From contig NZ_VFOZ01000001.1 in NCBI RefSeq assembly GCF_006716425.1, forward strand, positions 4,092,001 through 4,156,000: a DNA stretch of 64,000 nt. The letters run 5' to 3'. Shown here piece by piece: positions 26,425-33,269 of the stretch. The stretch's first letter is position 1. Each line of letters begins with the position of its first letter. The notes under the pieces were generated by a model. That model saw only the letters and a program-made list of their open reading frames with translations. It was not told where the DNA came from and ran no database searches. This DNA comes from Actinoallomurus bryophytorum (GTDB lineage Bacteria > Actinomycetota > Actinomycetes > Streptosporangiales > Streptosporangiaceae). A program made the translations under genes and the position numbers.

Positions 26425-26432
26425 CGGATCCG

Positions 26433-26452
26433 CTGCGGGAGATTTGCCGCAG
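26433..26452 (+). terminator. weak hairpin between convergent genes
   Basis: CTGCGG and CCGCAG pair across an 8-base loop, 8 bases after the amidotransferase stop. There is no T-run. It may help terminate the gadB operon before the convergent thioredoxin gene. Confidence 0.35.
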
Positions 26453-26561
26453 AAGGGCTCGGTAGTGCGCTGACCTTGAGGTTCCACTTGGTCGCCGAGA
26501 TCGTCAGCCCGCACAATCACCATCGCGACTACGCCGTACCGGGTGAAACCTCCGGAACGCC

Positions 26562-26912
26562 TCAGGCGCTGATGCCCTCGATGTGGGGCTGGAGCTCCTT
26601 GAGCAGGGCGCGCTTGGGCTTGGCGCCGACGATCTGCTGGACGGGCTCGCCGCCCTTGAACAGCAGCAGGGTCGGCAGGCCCAGGATGCCGTAGCGCGCC
26701 GGGACGTCCGGGTTGGCGTCGTAGTCGAGCTTGGCGATCTTCAGCTTGCCGGCGTACTCTCCGGCCAGCTGCTCCAGGACCGGCGCGATCATGCGGCAGG
26801 GCCCGCACCAGGCCGCCCAGAAGTCGACCAGCACGGGCGTCTCGCTCGCCAGCACGGTCTCGTCGAAGTCCGCGTCGGTCACGGTGAAGGGCGCAGAGGG
26901 CGCATCCGCCAT
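26562..26912 (-). CDS. trxA: thioredoxin
   Basis: A 116-residue thioredoxin. The redox centre is WCGPC with C36 and C39. The buried Asp of VLVDFWAAW, the KLDYD segment and the cis-proline of LPTLLLFKGGEP are all present. It has no signal peptide, so it is a cytoplasmic disulfide reductase. The ATG is preceded by GGAGA on the minus strand. No thioredoxin reductase gene is nearby. It lies downstream of the flippase-like gene on the same strand with a 98-base gap and probably has its own promoter there. Confidence 0.95.
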   Translation of the reverse strand: MADAPSAPFTVTDADFDETVLASETPVLVDFWAAWCGPCRMIAPVLEQLAGEYAGKLKIAKLDYDANPDVPARYGILGLPTLLLFKGGEPVQQIVGAKPKRALLKELQPHIEGISA

Positions 26913-27010
26913 GGGTGTCTCCTTCCAGGCGCGCCGCCCGTACGGCAGCGACAGCTCTGGACGTCATAAGCCGGGAACGACCCAGGTTGTTCCCTCGGGT
27001 GGGCGTTCGT

Positions 27011-27949
27011 CTACTCGGACTGGGCCGCGGCCGCCTCGACCTCGTCCACGGCCGGGTGACGCGATCCCAGCAGTACCGCGGCCCCCGCCCAGGCGAGGTC
27101 GGCGACGGTCATGACGACGCGTGAGGCGAGCGCGACGACCAGGGGAGCACCGGAGGCCAGCACCGGCCCGAGGGCGACGGTGAGCGCCGCCTCACGCACG
27201 CCGACGCCGCCCGGCGCGATGATCACGAGGAACCCGGCGGTGAACGCCAGCGCGTACGCGCCGGTGGCGAGGAAGAACCCCGACCCGCCCGCAGCGCGTA
27301 CCAGCAGCCACGCGTGCACGCCGAACAGCAGCCAGCCCAGCGTCGTCCAGGCCACCGTCAGAACCATGGTGCCCAGCCCGGCCGTACGCGCCAGCGGCTG
27401 CCGCCTGGCCAGCCGGAGCGCCCGGTCGAGCGCGAAGGCCACGATGCGCGGATGCAGCAGGGCCAGGAAGATCGGTGCGAGCACCAGCAGCCACCAGTAG
27501 CGATGCGTGGCGTCCGCCGAGGTCAGCGGCAACGTCACGGCGGCCACCGCGCACCCGGTCGCGATCGTGGTGGCCATCGCGAGCAGGGCCGCGCTGGCAC
27601 CGCGCTGCCGCGGCACGTGGTGCTCCTTGGCCAGCTCCATCTGGGCGACGAGCGCCCACACCGAGCCGGGGATGTACTTGCCGAGCTGGGAGACGAAGTA
27701 GATCCGCACGGCCGCGCGCAGCGGTAGCGGCGAGCCCATTCCGGCCAGCAGCGAACGCCAGGCCAGCATCCAGGCGCCGAGCCCGAGGAGCCCGGCGACC
27801 AGGGCGGCGCCGATGTAGGGCCAGGACAGCGCGGTCACCGCGTGGCGTGTTTCGTCCCACCGCGAGGCCAGGCCATAGACGCAGAAGACGAGCGCGACGA
27901 CGACCAGCGCCACGCGCGGCAGTCGACTCGCTCGCAGCCGGGAGATCAC
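27011..27949 (-). CDS. flippase-like integral membrane protein (LPG synthase TM / UPF0104 family)
   Basis: A 312-residue polytopic protein with about eight hydrophobic segments. It has the family's internal features SQLGKYIPGSVWALVAQMELA and the late PGGVGVREAALTVALGPVLA segment. These are typical of the membrane domain of lysylphosphatidylglycerol synthases and of glycan-associated UPF0104 proteins thought to move lipids. No LPG synthetase domain is attached. The start is GTG on the minus strand. It probably moves or handles a polyprenyl or phospholipid substrate for the envelope loci around it; this is family inference only. Confidence 0.85.
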   Translation of the reverse strand: MISRLRASRLPRVALVVVALVFCVYGLASRWDETRHAVTALSWPYIGAALVAGLLGLGAWMLAWRSLLAGMGSPLPLRAAVRIYFVSQLGKYIPGSVWALVAQMELAKEHHVPRQRGASAALLAMATTIATGCAVAAVTLPLTSADATHRYWWLLVLAPIFLALLHPRIVAFALDRALRLARRQPLARTAGLGTMVLTVAWTTLGWLLFGVHAWLLVRAAGGSGFFLATGAYALAFTAGFLVIIAPGGVGVREAALTVALGPVLASGAPLVVALASRVVMTVADLAWAGAAVLLGSRHPAVDEVEAAAAQSE

Positions 27950-28011
27950 CCGGTCAGGGTAGTCGGTGAGTGAGGAGTGGTGAGCGACCCAGGGGCACGC
28001 GGCATCCCCCG

Positions 28012-28560
28012 TTACCTGGGATGTGGGCGGGACGGAGCGGAGAATTCACCTCGCGGTCGTGCGTTGCGCAGCCGGATGCCGCTGAAGCCGAGAGAGGTCG
28101 TGATGACGGTGTCCCAGAGCGGCCAGAGGCCGGGGAGCACGCGTAGCTGGATGCCCGCCTCCTCGTGCAGCCGCAGGAGATCGCCGACCGGCTCGGCCGG
28201 CCCGAGTGGTTCGACCGGCCGGGTGGCGACGTGAGCGTGCGACACCGGGCCGTCGAACGGCTCGAAGGAGGCCGCGGGGAGCCGGTAGGCGAACAGCTTC
28301 ACCGTCTGGAGTGCGCCGAGCCAGCCGTACTCGACGGCGTGCACCCGGTCGCCGCCACCGGGGCCGAGGACGTGCGCGCGGTCGGCCTCGGTCGTCTCGG
28401 GCGTCGCCCAGGCCATCGCCCTGGGGCAGTCGCGCGGGAACCAGTAGTCCGGCGCCCGGTCGGCCTCCACCGCCCAGACATAGGCCTCCGGCCCCGGTGC
28501 GCCCGCCACGGCGTGCGGCACGAAACGCGTGATCGTGGGATCTTCGGAGAAGTGCAGCAC
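28012..28560 (-). CDS. DUF6886 family protein
   Basis: A 182-residue protein recognised as DUF6886 from the opening LHFSEDPTITRFVPH and the core YVWAVEADRAPDYWFPRDCPRAMAW. It is predicted soluble, without signal peptide or membrane segments. The start is GTG and no clear Shine-Dalgarno is visible. It lies 62 bases upstream of the flippase-like gene on the same strand. The family has no assigned function known to me. A 114-base gap separates it from the divergent methyltransferase gene. Confidence 0.78.
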   Translation of the reverse strand: MLHFSEDPTITRFVPHAVAGAPGPEAYVWAVEADRAPDYWFPRDCPRAMAWATPETTEADRAHVLGPGGGDRVHAVEYGWLGALQTVKLFAYRLPAASFEPFDGPVSHAHVATRPVEPLGPAEPVGDLLRLHEEAGIQLRVLPGLWPLWDTVITTSLGFSGIRLRNARPRGEFSAPSRPHPR

Positions 28561-28674
28561 CTGGCCCGGTTCCGGTCGCGTGCCATCTCTCTATCAGTCG
28601 CGTGGCCGTGCGGCCGGTGAACACTGGGTGATCAGCAGATACCCGCTCGGTTCCGCCCGTAGAGTGGATGCGCC

Positions 28675-29382
28675 ATGAAACTCAACGACGCAAAGGCCTT
28701 CGTTGGCCACCAGGTGCACGTGTGCCGTTTCCGCGAGGCCGGGACGCTCCTCCGCTGGATGGGGGACGATCTGACCGGCAAGCGGGTCCTCGACGTCGCC
28801 GGCGGCGACGGCTACTGGGCCGGGCAGGCGCGCAAGCGCGGTGCGGACGCGGTCTCCATCGACCTCGCCCGCGGCAAGATGCTCTACGGCCGCACCCTCA
28901 AGCACAACCCGGCGCTGATCGAGTGCGACGCGCTCAAGCTGCCGTTCGCCGACGGGTCCTTCGACGCCCTGCTGTCGGTGTGCGCCATCGAGCACTTCGA
29001 CGACGGCGGCAAGGCACTGGACGAGATGTCGCGCATCCTCAAGCCGGGCGGTGAGCTGTTCATGTCCGCGGACGTGCTCAGCCGTTCGCATGACTGGCCC
29101 AAGCTCCGCGAGGCGCACTGCGCGAAGTACCACGTGCAGCACACCTACACGCACGAGAGCCTGGCCGGCCTGCTCGGCGACCGCGACATGGAGCTCGCCG
29201 ACTACTCCTACCAGTTCCGCAGCCGCACCACCGAGCGTCTCTACCTGTCGCTTTCGGCCTACGGCGGCCGGGTCGGATTCAACGCCGCCGCGCCGCTGAC
29301 GCCACTCGTCGCACTGGCGGATCGCCGCAGCCCGAATGACCGCGGCAGCATCGTCCTGATCAGGGCGCGCAAGAAAGGCTGA
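28675..29382 (+). CDS. class I SAM-dependent methyltransferase
   Basis: A 235-residue methyltransferase. SAM-binding motif I is VLDVAGGDGYWAG at about 38-50, the acidic residue of motif II is in SIDLARG, motif III-like LPFADGSFDALLSVCAIEHF follows, and RILKPGGELFMS is the post-III strand. This pattern matches the Methyltransf_11 family (small-molecule or lipid methylation). The C-terminal part is rich in aromatic residues and may bind the substrate. It stands alone before the transposon relic. Substrate unknown. Confidence 0.88.
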   Translation: MKLNDAKAFVGHQVHVCRFREAGTLLRWMGDDLTGKRVLDVAGGDGYWAGQARKRGADAVSIDLARGKMLYGRTLKHNPALIECDALKLPFADGSFDALLSVCAIEHFDDGGKALDEMSRILKPGGELFMSADVLSRSHDWPKLREAHCAKYHVQHTYTHESLAGLLGDRDMELADYSYQFRSRTTERLYLSLSAYGGRVGFNAAAPLTPLVALADRRSPNDRGSIVLIRARKKG

Positions 29383-29448
29383 TCCTGCGGGCAGGCCGAC
29401 CGCGACCAATTGAGCCGCGAACCATGTTTTCAGGGCGCGACCAGGCCG

Positions 29449-29802
29449 ATGACCGGCTTTCATCCGACTACCGAACAGGCGAGGCTTTCGCATCGCACGT
29501 TCGGTTGTGTTCGGCCGTTCTGGAACAAGGCGCTCGTTGAGCGCGCCCGCCGGTACAAGAACGAGGGTGAGAACACCTCGTATGTGCCGCAAGCCGGCGC
29601 GAGCCCTTTCCCCAGCTCCACGATGTGCTCCGCCACAAGTCGCAGGCAGGTGGGACCAACCCTGGAGCCTTCCGGGGGGCACGTTCCGATGAACCAGGAA
29701 TACCGACTCGCGAGGGAAGGAATCCCCAGCCTTCAGACCGGGGAGGAGGTCAACGGCGTAGGCTTCCGATCGGGGAGTGATCCCCACCACTTCGGCACCT
29801 AA
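29449..29802 (+). pseudogene. internally deleted TnpB relic of an IS200/IS605 (IS1341-type) element
   Basis: A single open frame joins two TnpB ends with the middle missing. Residues from 29449 (FHPTTEQARLSHRTFGC, then WNKALVERARRY and NEGENTSY) match the TnpB N-terminus. The part from about 29634 (RRQVGPTLEPSGGHVPMNQE, then REGIPSLQTGEEVN) matches the C-terminus and ends in the element's right-end hairpin. The RuvC and zinc-finger regions (about 300 residues) are gone. The product cannot be a nuclease. No TnpA gene is present. The frame runs on past the right end to a stop at 29802. The relic fills the 439 bases between the methyltransferase and GT4 genes. Confidence 0.8.
29721..29753 (+). 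mobile_element. right end of IS605-type element with omega-RNA-like hairpin
   Basis: AATCCCC at 29721-29727 and GGGGAGGAGGTCAA at 29740-29753 enclose a CTTCAG loop. The canonical right end reads CCCC-GGCC-TTCA-GGCC-GGGG and then GGATGTCAA; here two inner pairs are mismatched. This is where TnpB elements encode the 3' scaffold of their guide RNA, immediately before the guide. Confidence 0.7.
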
Positions 29803-29821
29803 CAAGGGGGCGACTGTCAAC

Positions 29822-30949
29822 GTGGTGCCTCGGGTCCTCGTCGACGCGACCGCTGTAGCCGCTGACCGCGGTGCGCTGGGGCGATATGTCGACGGCCTGA
29901 TCGCCGCGCTGCACCGCGCGGACGCCGATCTCGCCATCGCGTGCCAGCGCGCGGATGAGGAGCGGTACAACGCTCTCGCGCCGAAGGCGCGTGTGGTCGC
30001 CGGGCCGCCGGTGATCGCGCACCGGTCCGCACGGCTTGCGTGGGAGCAGACCGGGCTGCCGTTCATCGCCCAGCAGGTCGGCGCCGACGTCATCCACGCG
30101 CCTTACTACTCGATCCCGCTGCGGCCCGGAGTGCCGGTGGTCGTCACGATCCACGACGTGACCTACTTCGCCGAGCCCGAAGCGCACAACCCGGTGAAGG
30201 CGACCTACATCAAGTCGGCGACCCGCACCGCCGTACGCCGCGCCGCCCGGTTGATCGTGCCCTCCAAGGCCACTCGTGACGAGATGGTCCGGCTGCTGAG
30301 CGCCGACCCGACCCGCATCGACGTCGCCTACCACGGCGTCGACCAGGCGATCTTCCACCGGCCCGGTGATGACGAGCGGCGACGCGTCTCCGACCGCCTC
30401 GGTCTGCACGGCCACCCCTACATCGCCTTCCTCGGCGCGCTCGAGCCGCGCAAGAACGTCCCCAACCTGATCCGCGGCTGGGTCCAGGCCGTCGGCGACA
30501 TGAACGACGTGCCCGCACTCGTGCTCGCGGGCAGCGGTGGCTGGGACGACGAGGTCGACGCGGCGCTGGCCGACGTCCCGCACCAGCTGCGCGTGCTGCG
30601 CCCCGGCTACCTGCGCTGGTCCTCGCTGCCCGGGTTCTTCGGCGGCGCGCTCGTCGTGGCGCTGCCGAGCCGCGGTGAGGGGTTCGGGCTGCCGGTGCTG
30701 GAGGCCATGTCGTGCGGCTCGGCGGTGCTCACGACGCACCGCTCCTCACTGCCGGAGGTCGGCGGCGACGCGGTCGCCTACACCGAGCCCGACAGCGGCA
30801 GCATCGCCACCGCGCTGAGCGCGCTGATCGCCGATGAGGACCGCCGGCGCACGCTCGCGGACGCGGCGGCCGCGCGTGCCGGGGAGTTCACCTGGACGGC
30901 GTCCGCCGAGGCGCATCTCGCTTCCTACCAGCGGGCCACCGAACAGTAG
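29822..30949 (+). CDS. family 4 glycosyltransferase, mannosyltransferase-like
   Basis: A 375-residue GT-B enzyme. It has RGALGRYVDGLIAAL at the N-terminal donor loop, the typical VVVTIHDVTYF strand, AYHGVDQAIFHR at the domain joint, FLGALEPRKNVPNLIRGW in domain two and GFGLPVLEAMSCGSAVLTT as the EX7E donor site. These blocks are characteristic of bacterial mannosyltransferases. The GTG at 29822 has AAGGGGG at 29804-29810; an earlier in-frame GTG at 29777 lies within the transposon-derived region. The following gene, 38 bases away, makes GDP-mannose or a similar NDP-sugar and is probably co-transcribed. Confidence 0.88.
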   Translation: MVPRVLVDATAVAADRGALGRYVDGLIAALHRADADLAIACQRADEERYNALAPKARVVAGPPVIAHRSARLAWEQTGLPFIAQQVGADVIHAPYYSIPLRPGVPVVVTIHDVTYFAEPEAHNPVKATYIKSATRTAVRRAARLIVPSKATRDEMVRLLSADPTRIDVAYHGVDQAIFHRPGDDERRRVSDRLGLHGHPYIAFLGALEPRKNVPNLIRGWVQAVGDMNDVPALVLAGSGGWDDEVDAALADVPHQLRVLRPGYLRWSSLPGFFGGALVVALPSRGEGFGLPVLEAMSCGSAVLTTHRSSLPEVGGDAVAYTEPDSGSIATALSALIADEDRRRTLADAAAARAGEFTWTASAEAHLASYQRATEQ

Positions 30950-30975
30950 TCTGTGGCCCGTCCGGACATCCACGA

Positions 30976-30990
30976 GGGAGGGTACCGCTG
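30976..30990 (+). promoter_or_regulatory. Shine-Dalgarno and non-standard CTG start
   Basis: GGGAGGG at 30976-30982 is an almost ideal anti-16S match. The CTG at 30988-30990 follows after a 5-base spacer. In-frame codons back to the previous stop include no standard start. Confidence 0.7.
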
Positions 30991-32055
30991 GAAGCGATCC
31001 TGCTGGTCGGAGGTAAGGGCACGCGGCTGCGGCCGCTGACCATCTCCACCCCCAAGCCACTGCTTCCCACCGCCGGTGTGCCGCTGCTGGAACACCAGCT
31101 TCGCAAGGCACGCGCGGCCGGCATCCGGCGCATCGTGTTCGCGACGTCCTATCGCGCGTCGATGTTCACCGAGGCGTTCGGTGACGGCTCCCGGCTCGGC
31201 CTGGAGCTGGTCTACGTCACCGAGGAAGAACCACTCGGCACCGCGGGCGCCATCCGCAACGCCGCGCGGAAACTCACCTGCGACGCGGACAGCCCGGTCG
31301 TCGTGCTCAACGGCGACATCCTGTCCGGACACGACCTCGTGGCCCAGATCGCCATGCACGAAAAGTCCGGCGCCGAGATCACGATGCACCTCACCCTGGT
31401 CAACGACGCGCGGCGCTACGGTGCCGTGCCGACGACCTCCGAGGGCAAGGTCATCGAGTTCGTGGAAAAGTCCCCGAAGCCGCCGACCAACCAGGTGAAC
31501 GCCGGCTGTTACGTGTTCCGCCGTTCCACGATCGACGCCATCCCGGCGGGCCGGGTCGTCTCGGTGGAGTACGAGACCTTCCCCGGCCTGCTCGCCTCCG
31601 GCGCCACGATCATGGGGTACGTCGAGGGCGCCTACTGGCTCGACATCGGCACCCCCGGCACGTTCGTGCAGGGCTCGTGCGACCTGGTGCTCGGCCGGAT
31701 GGTCTCCCCGGCGGTCACGCCGGGCGGCGGTGTGCTCTTCCTGAACGGCTCCGTGGTCGCCCCGGAGGCCGCGGTCTCCGGGGGTACGGCCGTGGGCGCC
31801 GGCGCCGTGGTCGAGTCGGGCGCGACCGTGGAGTCCAGCGTGCTGTTCGACGGGGCCGTGGTCGAGCAGGGCGCGCGGGTCTCCCGGTCGGTGATCGGCA
31901 GGGGCGCCCGTATCTGCGCGGGTGCCGTGATCGACGAGGCCGTCATCGGGGACGGTGCGATGGTGGGCGCCGGCAACGAGCTGCGGGGAGGGCTCCGGCT
32001 GTGGCCGGGCACCCAGCTGCCGCCGACCGCCGTGCGGTTCTCCTCCGACGTCTGA
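30988..32055 (+). CDS. manB: mannose-1-phosphate guanylyltransferase, probable CTG start
   Basis: A protein of about 355 residues with an N-terminal NTP_transferase domain (1-230) and a C-terminal left-handed beta-helix of hexapeptide repeats (about 240-340, with VVEQGARVSRSVIGRGARI). The nucleotide-binding signature LLVGGKGTRLRPLT lies at residues 5-18 and PKPLLP follows. No ATG, GTG or TTG occurs in frame before it; the first is GTG at 31078, which would delete the whole signature. A CTG at 30988 sits 5 bases after GGGAGGG at 30976-30982 and gives the N-terminus expected for the family (MEAILLVGG). It corresponds to mycobacterial Rv3264c and supplies GDP-mannose with the ManB-type mutase at 46117. 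The symbol follows mycobacterial use. Confidence 0.85.
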   Translation: MEAILLVGGKGTRLRPLTISTPKPLLPTAGVPLLEHQLRKARAAGIRRIVFATSYRASMFTEAFGDGSRLGLELVYVTEEEPLGTAGAIRNAARKLTCDADSPVVVLNGDILSGHDLVAQIAMHEKSGAEITMHLTLVNDARRYGAVPTTSEGKVIEFVEKSPKPPTNQVNAGCYVFRRSTIDAIPAGRVVSVEYETFPGLLASGATIMGYVEGAYWLDIGTPGTFVQGSCDLVLGRMVSPAVTPGGGVLFLNGSVVAPEAAVSGGTAVGAGAVVESGATVESSVLFDGAVVEQGARVSRSVIGRGARICAGAVIDEAVIGDGAMVGAGNELRGGLRLWPGTQLPPTAVRFSSDV

Positions 32056-32068
32056 AACCCTGGAAAGC

Positions 32069-32974
32069 GTGCTCACCCGTGAGTGGCGGCCGTCATGGCC
32101 GGTGGACCTGGGGCTGACCCTGGGGCCGCACCGGCGCGGCATCGGCGATCCCGCCTTCACCATCTCCCCGGACGGCGCCGTGTGGCGCGCGTCCACGACG
32201 CCGGAGGGGCCCGGCACACTGCGGGTCCTGCGCCGCGGGGACACGATCACGGGCGAGGCGTGGGGGCCGGGAGCGCCGTGGCTGCTGGACGGCCTGCCCG
32301 AGCTGCTCGGCGCCGCGGACGACCCGACGTCGTTCGCCCCGGCGCACGAGATCCTGCGCACGGCCGTGCGGCGGTTCGGCCACTTCCGTGTCGGGCGGAG
32401 CCGCAACGTCTTCGAGGCGCTCGTGCCGGCCGTGCTGGAGCAGAAGGTCGTCGGCAAGGAGGCCTGGCGGGCCTGGCGCTATCTCGTGAACAAGTTCGGC
32501 GAGGCCGCGCCCGGACCCCGGCCACCGAACATGAGCCGGCCGTTGCGGGTGCCGCCGCCGCCACGCGTCTGGGTCGGCATCCCGTCCTGGGAGTGGCACA
32601 AGTCGGGGATCGAGGCCGTACGCGCCCGTACGATCATCGGCGCGGCGCGGGTGGCGAGCCGGCTGGAGGTCGGCGACACGGCCGAGGCCGACCGGCGGCT
32701 GCGGTCACTGCCGGGCATCGGGGTGTGGACCTCGGCGGAGATCCGGCAGCGCGCCCTGGGCGACGCCGACGCGGTCTCGGTCGGCGACTATCACATCCCC
32801 GGCATCGTCGGCTGGGCCCTGACCGGGCAGAAGGTCGACGACGCCGGGATGCTCGAGCTGCTCAGGCCCTATGCCGGGCACCGCTACCGGGTCACCCGCA
32901 TGCTGGAGCTGTCCGGCGGGGGGGCGCCCCGCCGCGGTCCGCGGATGTCCGTACGGGACTATCGGGGGTTCTGA
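32069..32974 (+). CDS. AlkA-like DNA-3-methyladenine glycosylase
   Basis: A protein of about 301 residues of the HhH-GPD superfamily. The helix-hairpin-helix LRSLPGIGVWTSAEI lies at about 211-225, followed by the catalytic aspartate in VSVGDYHIP, the position of Asp in AlkA. The N-terminal part matches the AlkA-like beta domain. It should remove alkylated bases in base excision repair. The start is uncertain: the GTG at 32069 is close behind GGAAAG, and a CTG at 32060 is also in frame. It begins 13 bases after the guanylyltransferase gene but is functionally unrelated. Its 3' end overlaps a convergent small gene by 16 bases. Confidence 0.85.
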   Translation: MLTREWRPSWPVDLGLTLGPHRRGIGDPAFTISPDGAVWRASTTPEGPGTLRVLRRGDTITGEAWGPGAPWLLDGLPELLGAADDPTSFAPAHEILRTAVRRFGHFRVGRSRNVFEALVPAVLEQKVVGKEAWRAWRYLVNKFGEAAPGPRPPNMSRPLRVPPPPRVWVGIPSWEWHKSGIEAVRARTIIGAARVASRLEVGDTAEADRRLRSLPGIGVWTSAEIRQRALGDADAVSVGDYHIPGIVGWALTGQKVDDAGMLELLRPYAGHRYRVTRMLELSGGGAPRRGPRMSVRDYRGF

Positions 32975-33099
32975 CGCGTGCCGCGGCGCGGCAGCCAGAA
33001 GTGGTTCGGCGTCGTGCTGAGCCCATCGCGGCTGTCCGCGCCGAAGAGCGGGCCGAGCACCGCGAGGACCACGAGTACGACCGGGATGATCCAGGTCAT
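32959..33099 (-). CDS. 46-residue single-pass membrane microprotein
   Basis: A small minus-strand frame of 46 codons. The ATG at 33099 is preceded by a GGAGG ribosome site at a 5-6 base spacing. The product starts MTWIIPVVLVVLAVLGPLFG, a strong hydrophobic segment, then continues GADSRDGLSTTPNHFWLPRRG. The shape (short N-terminus, one helix, charged tail) is typical of small actinobacterial membrane proteins. It overlaps the convergent AlkA-like gene by 16 bases and is divergent from fbiC. The family is not one I can name. Confidence 0.62.
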   Translation of the reverse strand: MTWIIPVVLVVLAVLGPLFGADSRDGLSTTPNHFWLPRRGTRQNPR

Positions 33100-33269
33100 T
33101 GCGGCCTCCAGTTGTAATGAGTGTTCCTCTTTTCACTCCTTATTCTGCGTCGGAAAACCGTTCAGGACCAGCGATAGTTTCTGCAGAGAACGTGTAAGCG
33201 ATGCTGAACGTTCAGGGGGCGGTGGGGGCGAGGGGAATACCTCGGCCACCCTCGGCGTATGTTGCCGAC

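Noticed and set aside
29410-29448. Start of an intact TnpB gene upstream of the relic
   Set aside because: The sequence before 29449 lacks TnpB similarity and no left end could be identified, so the element is treated as a relic.
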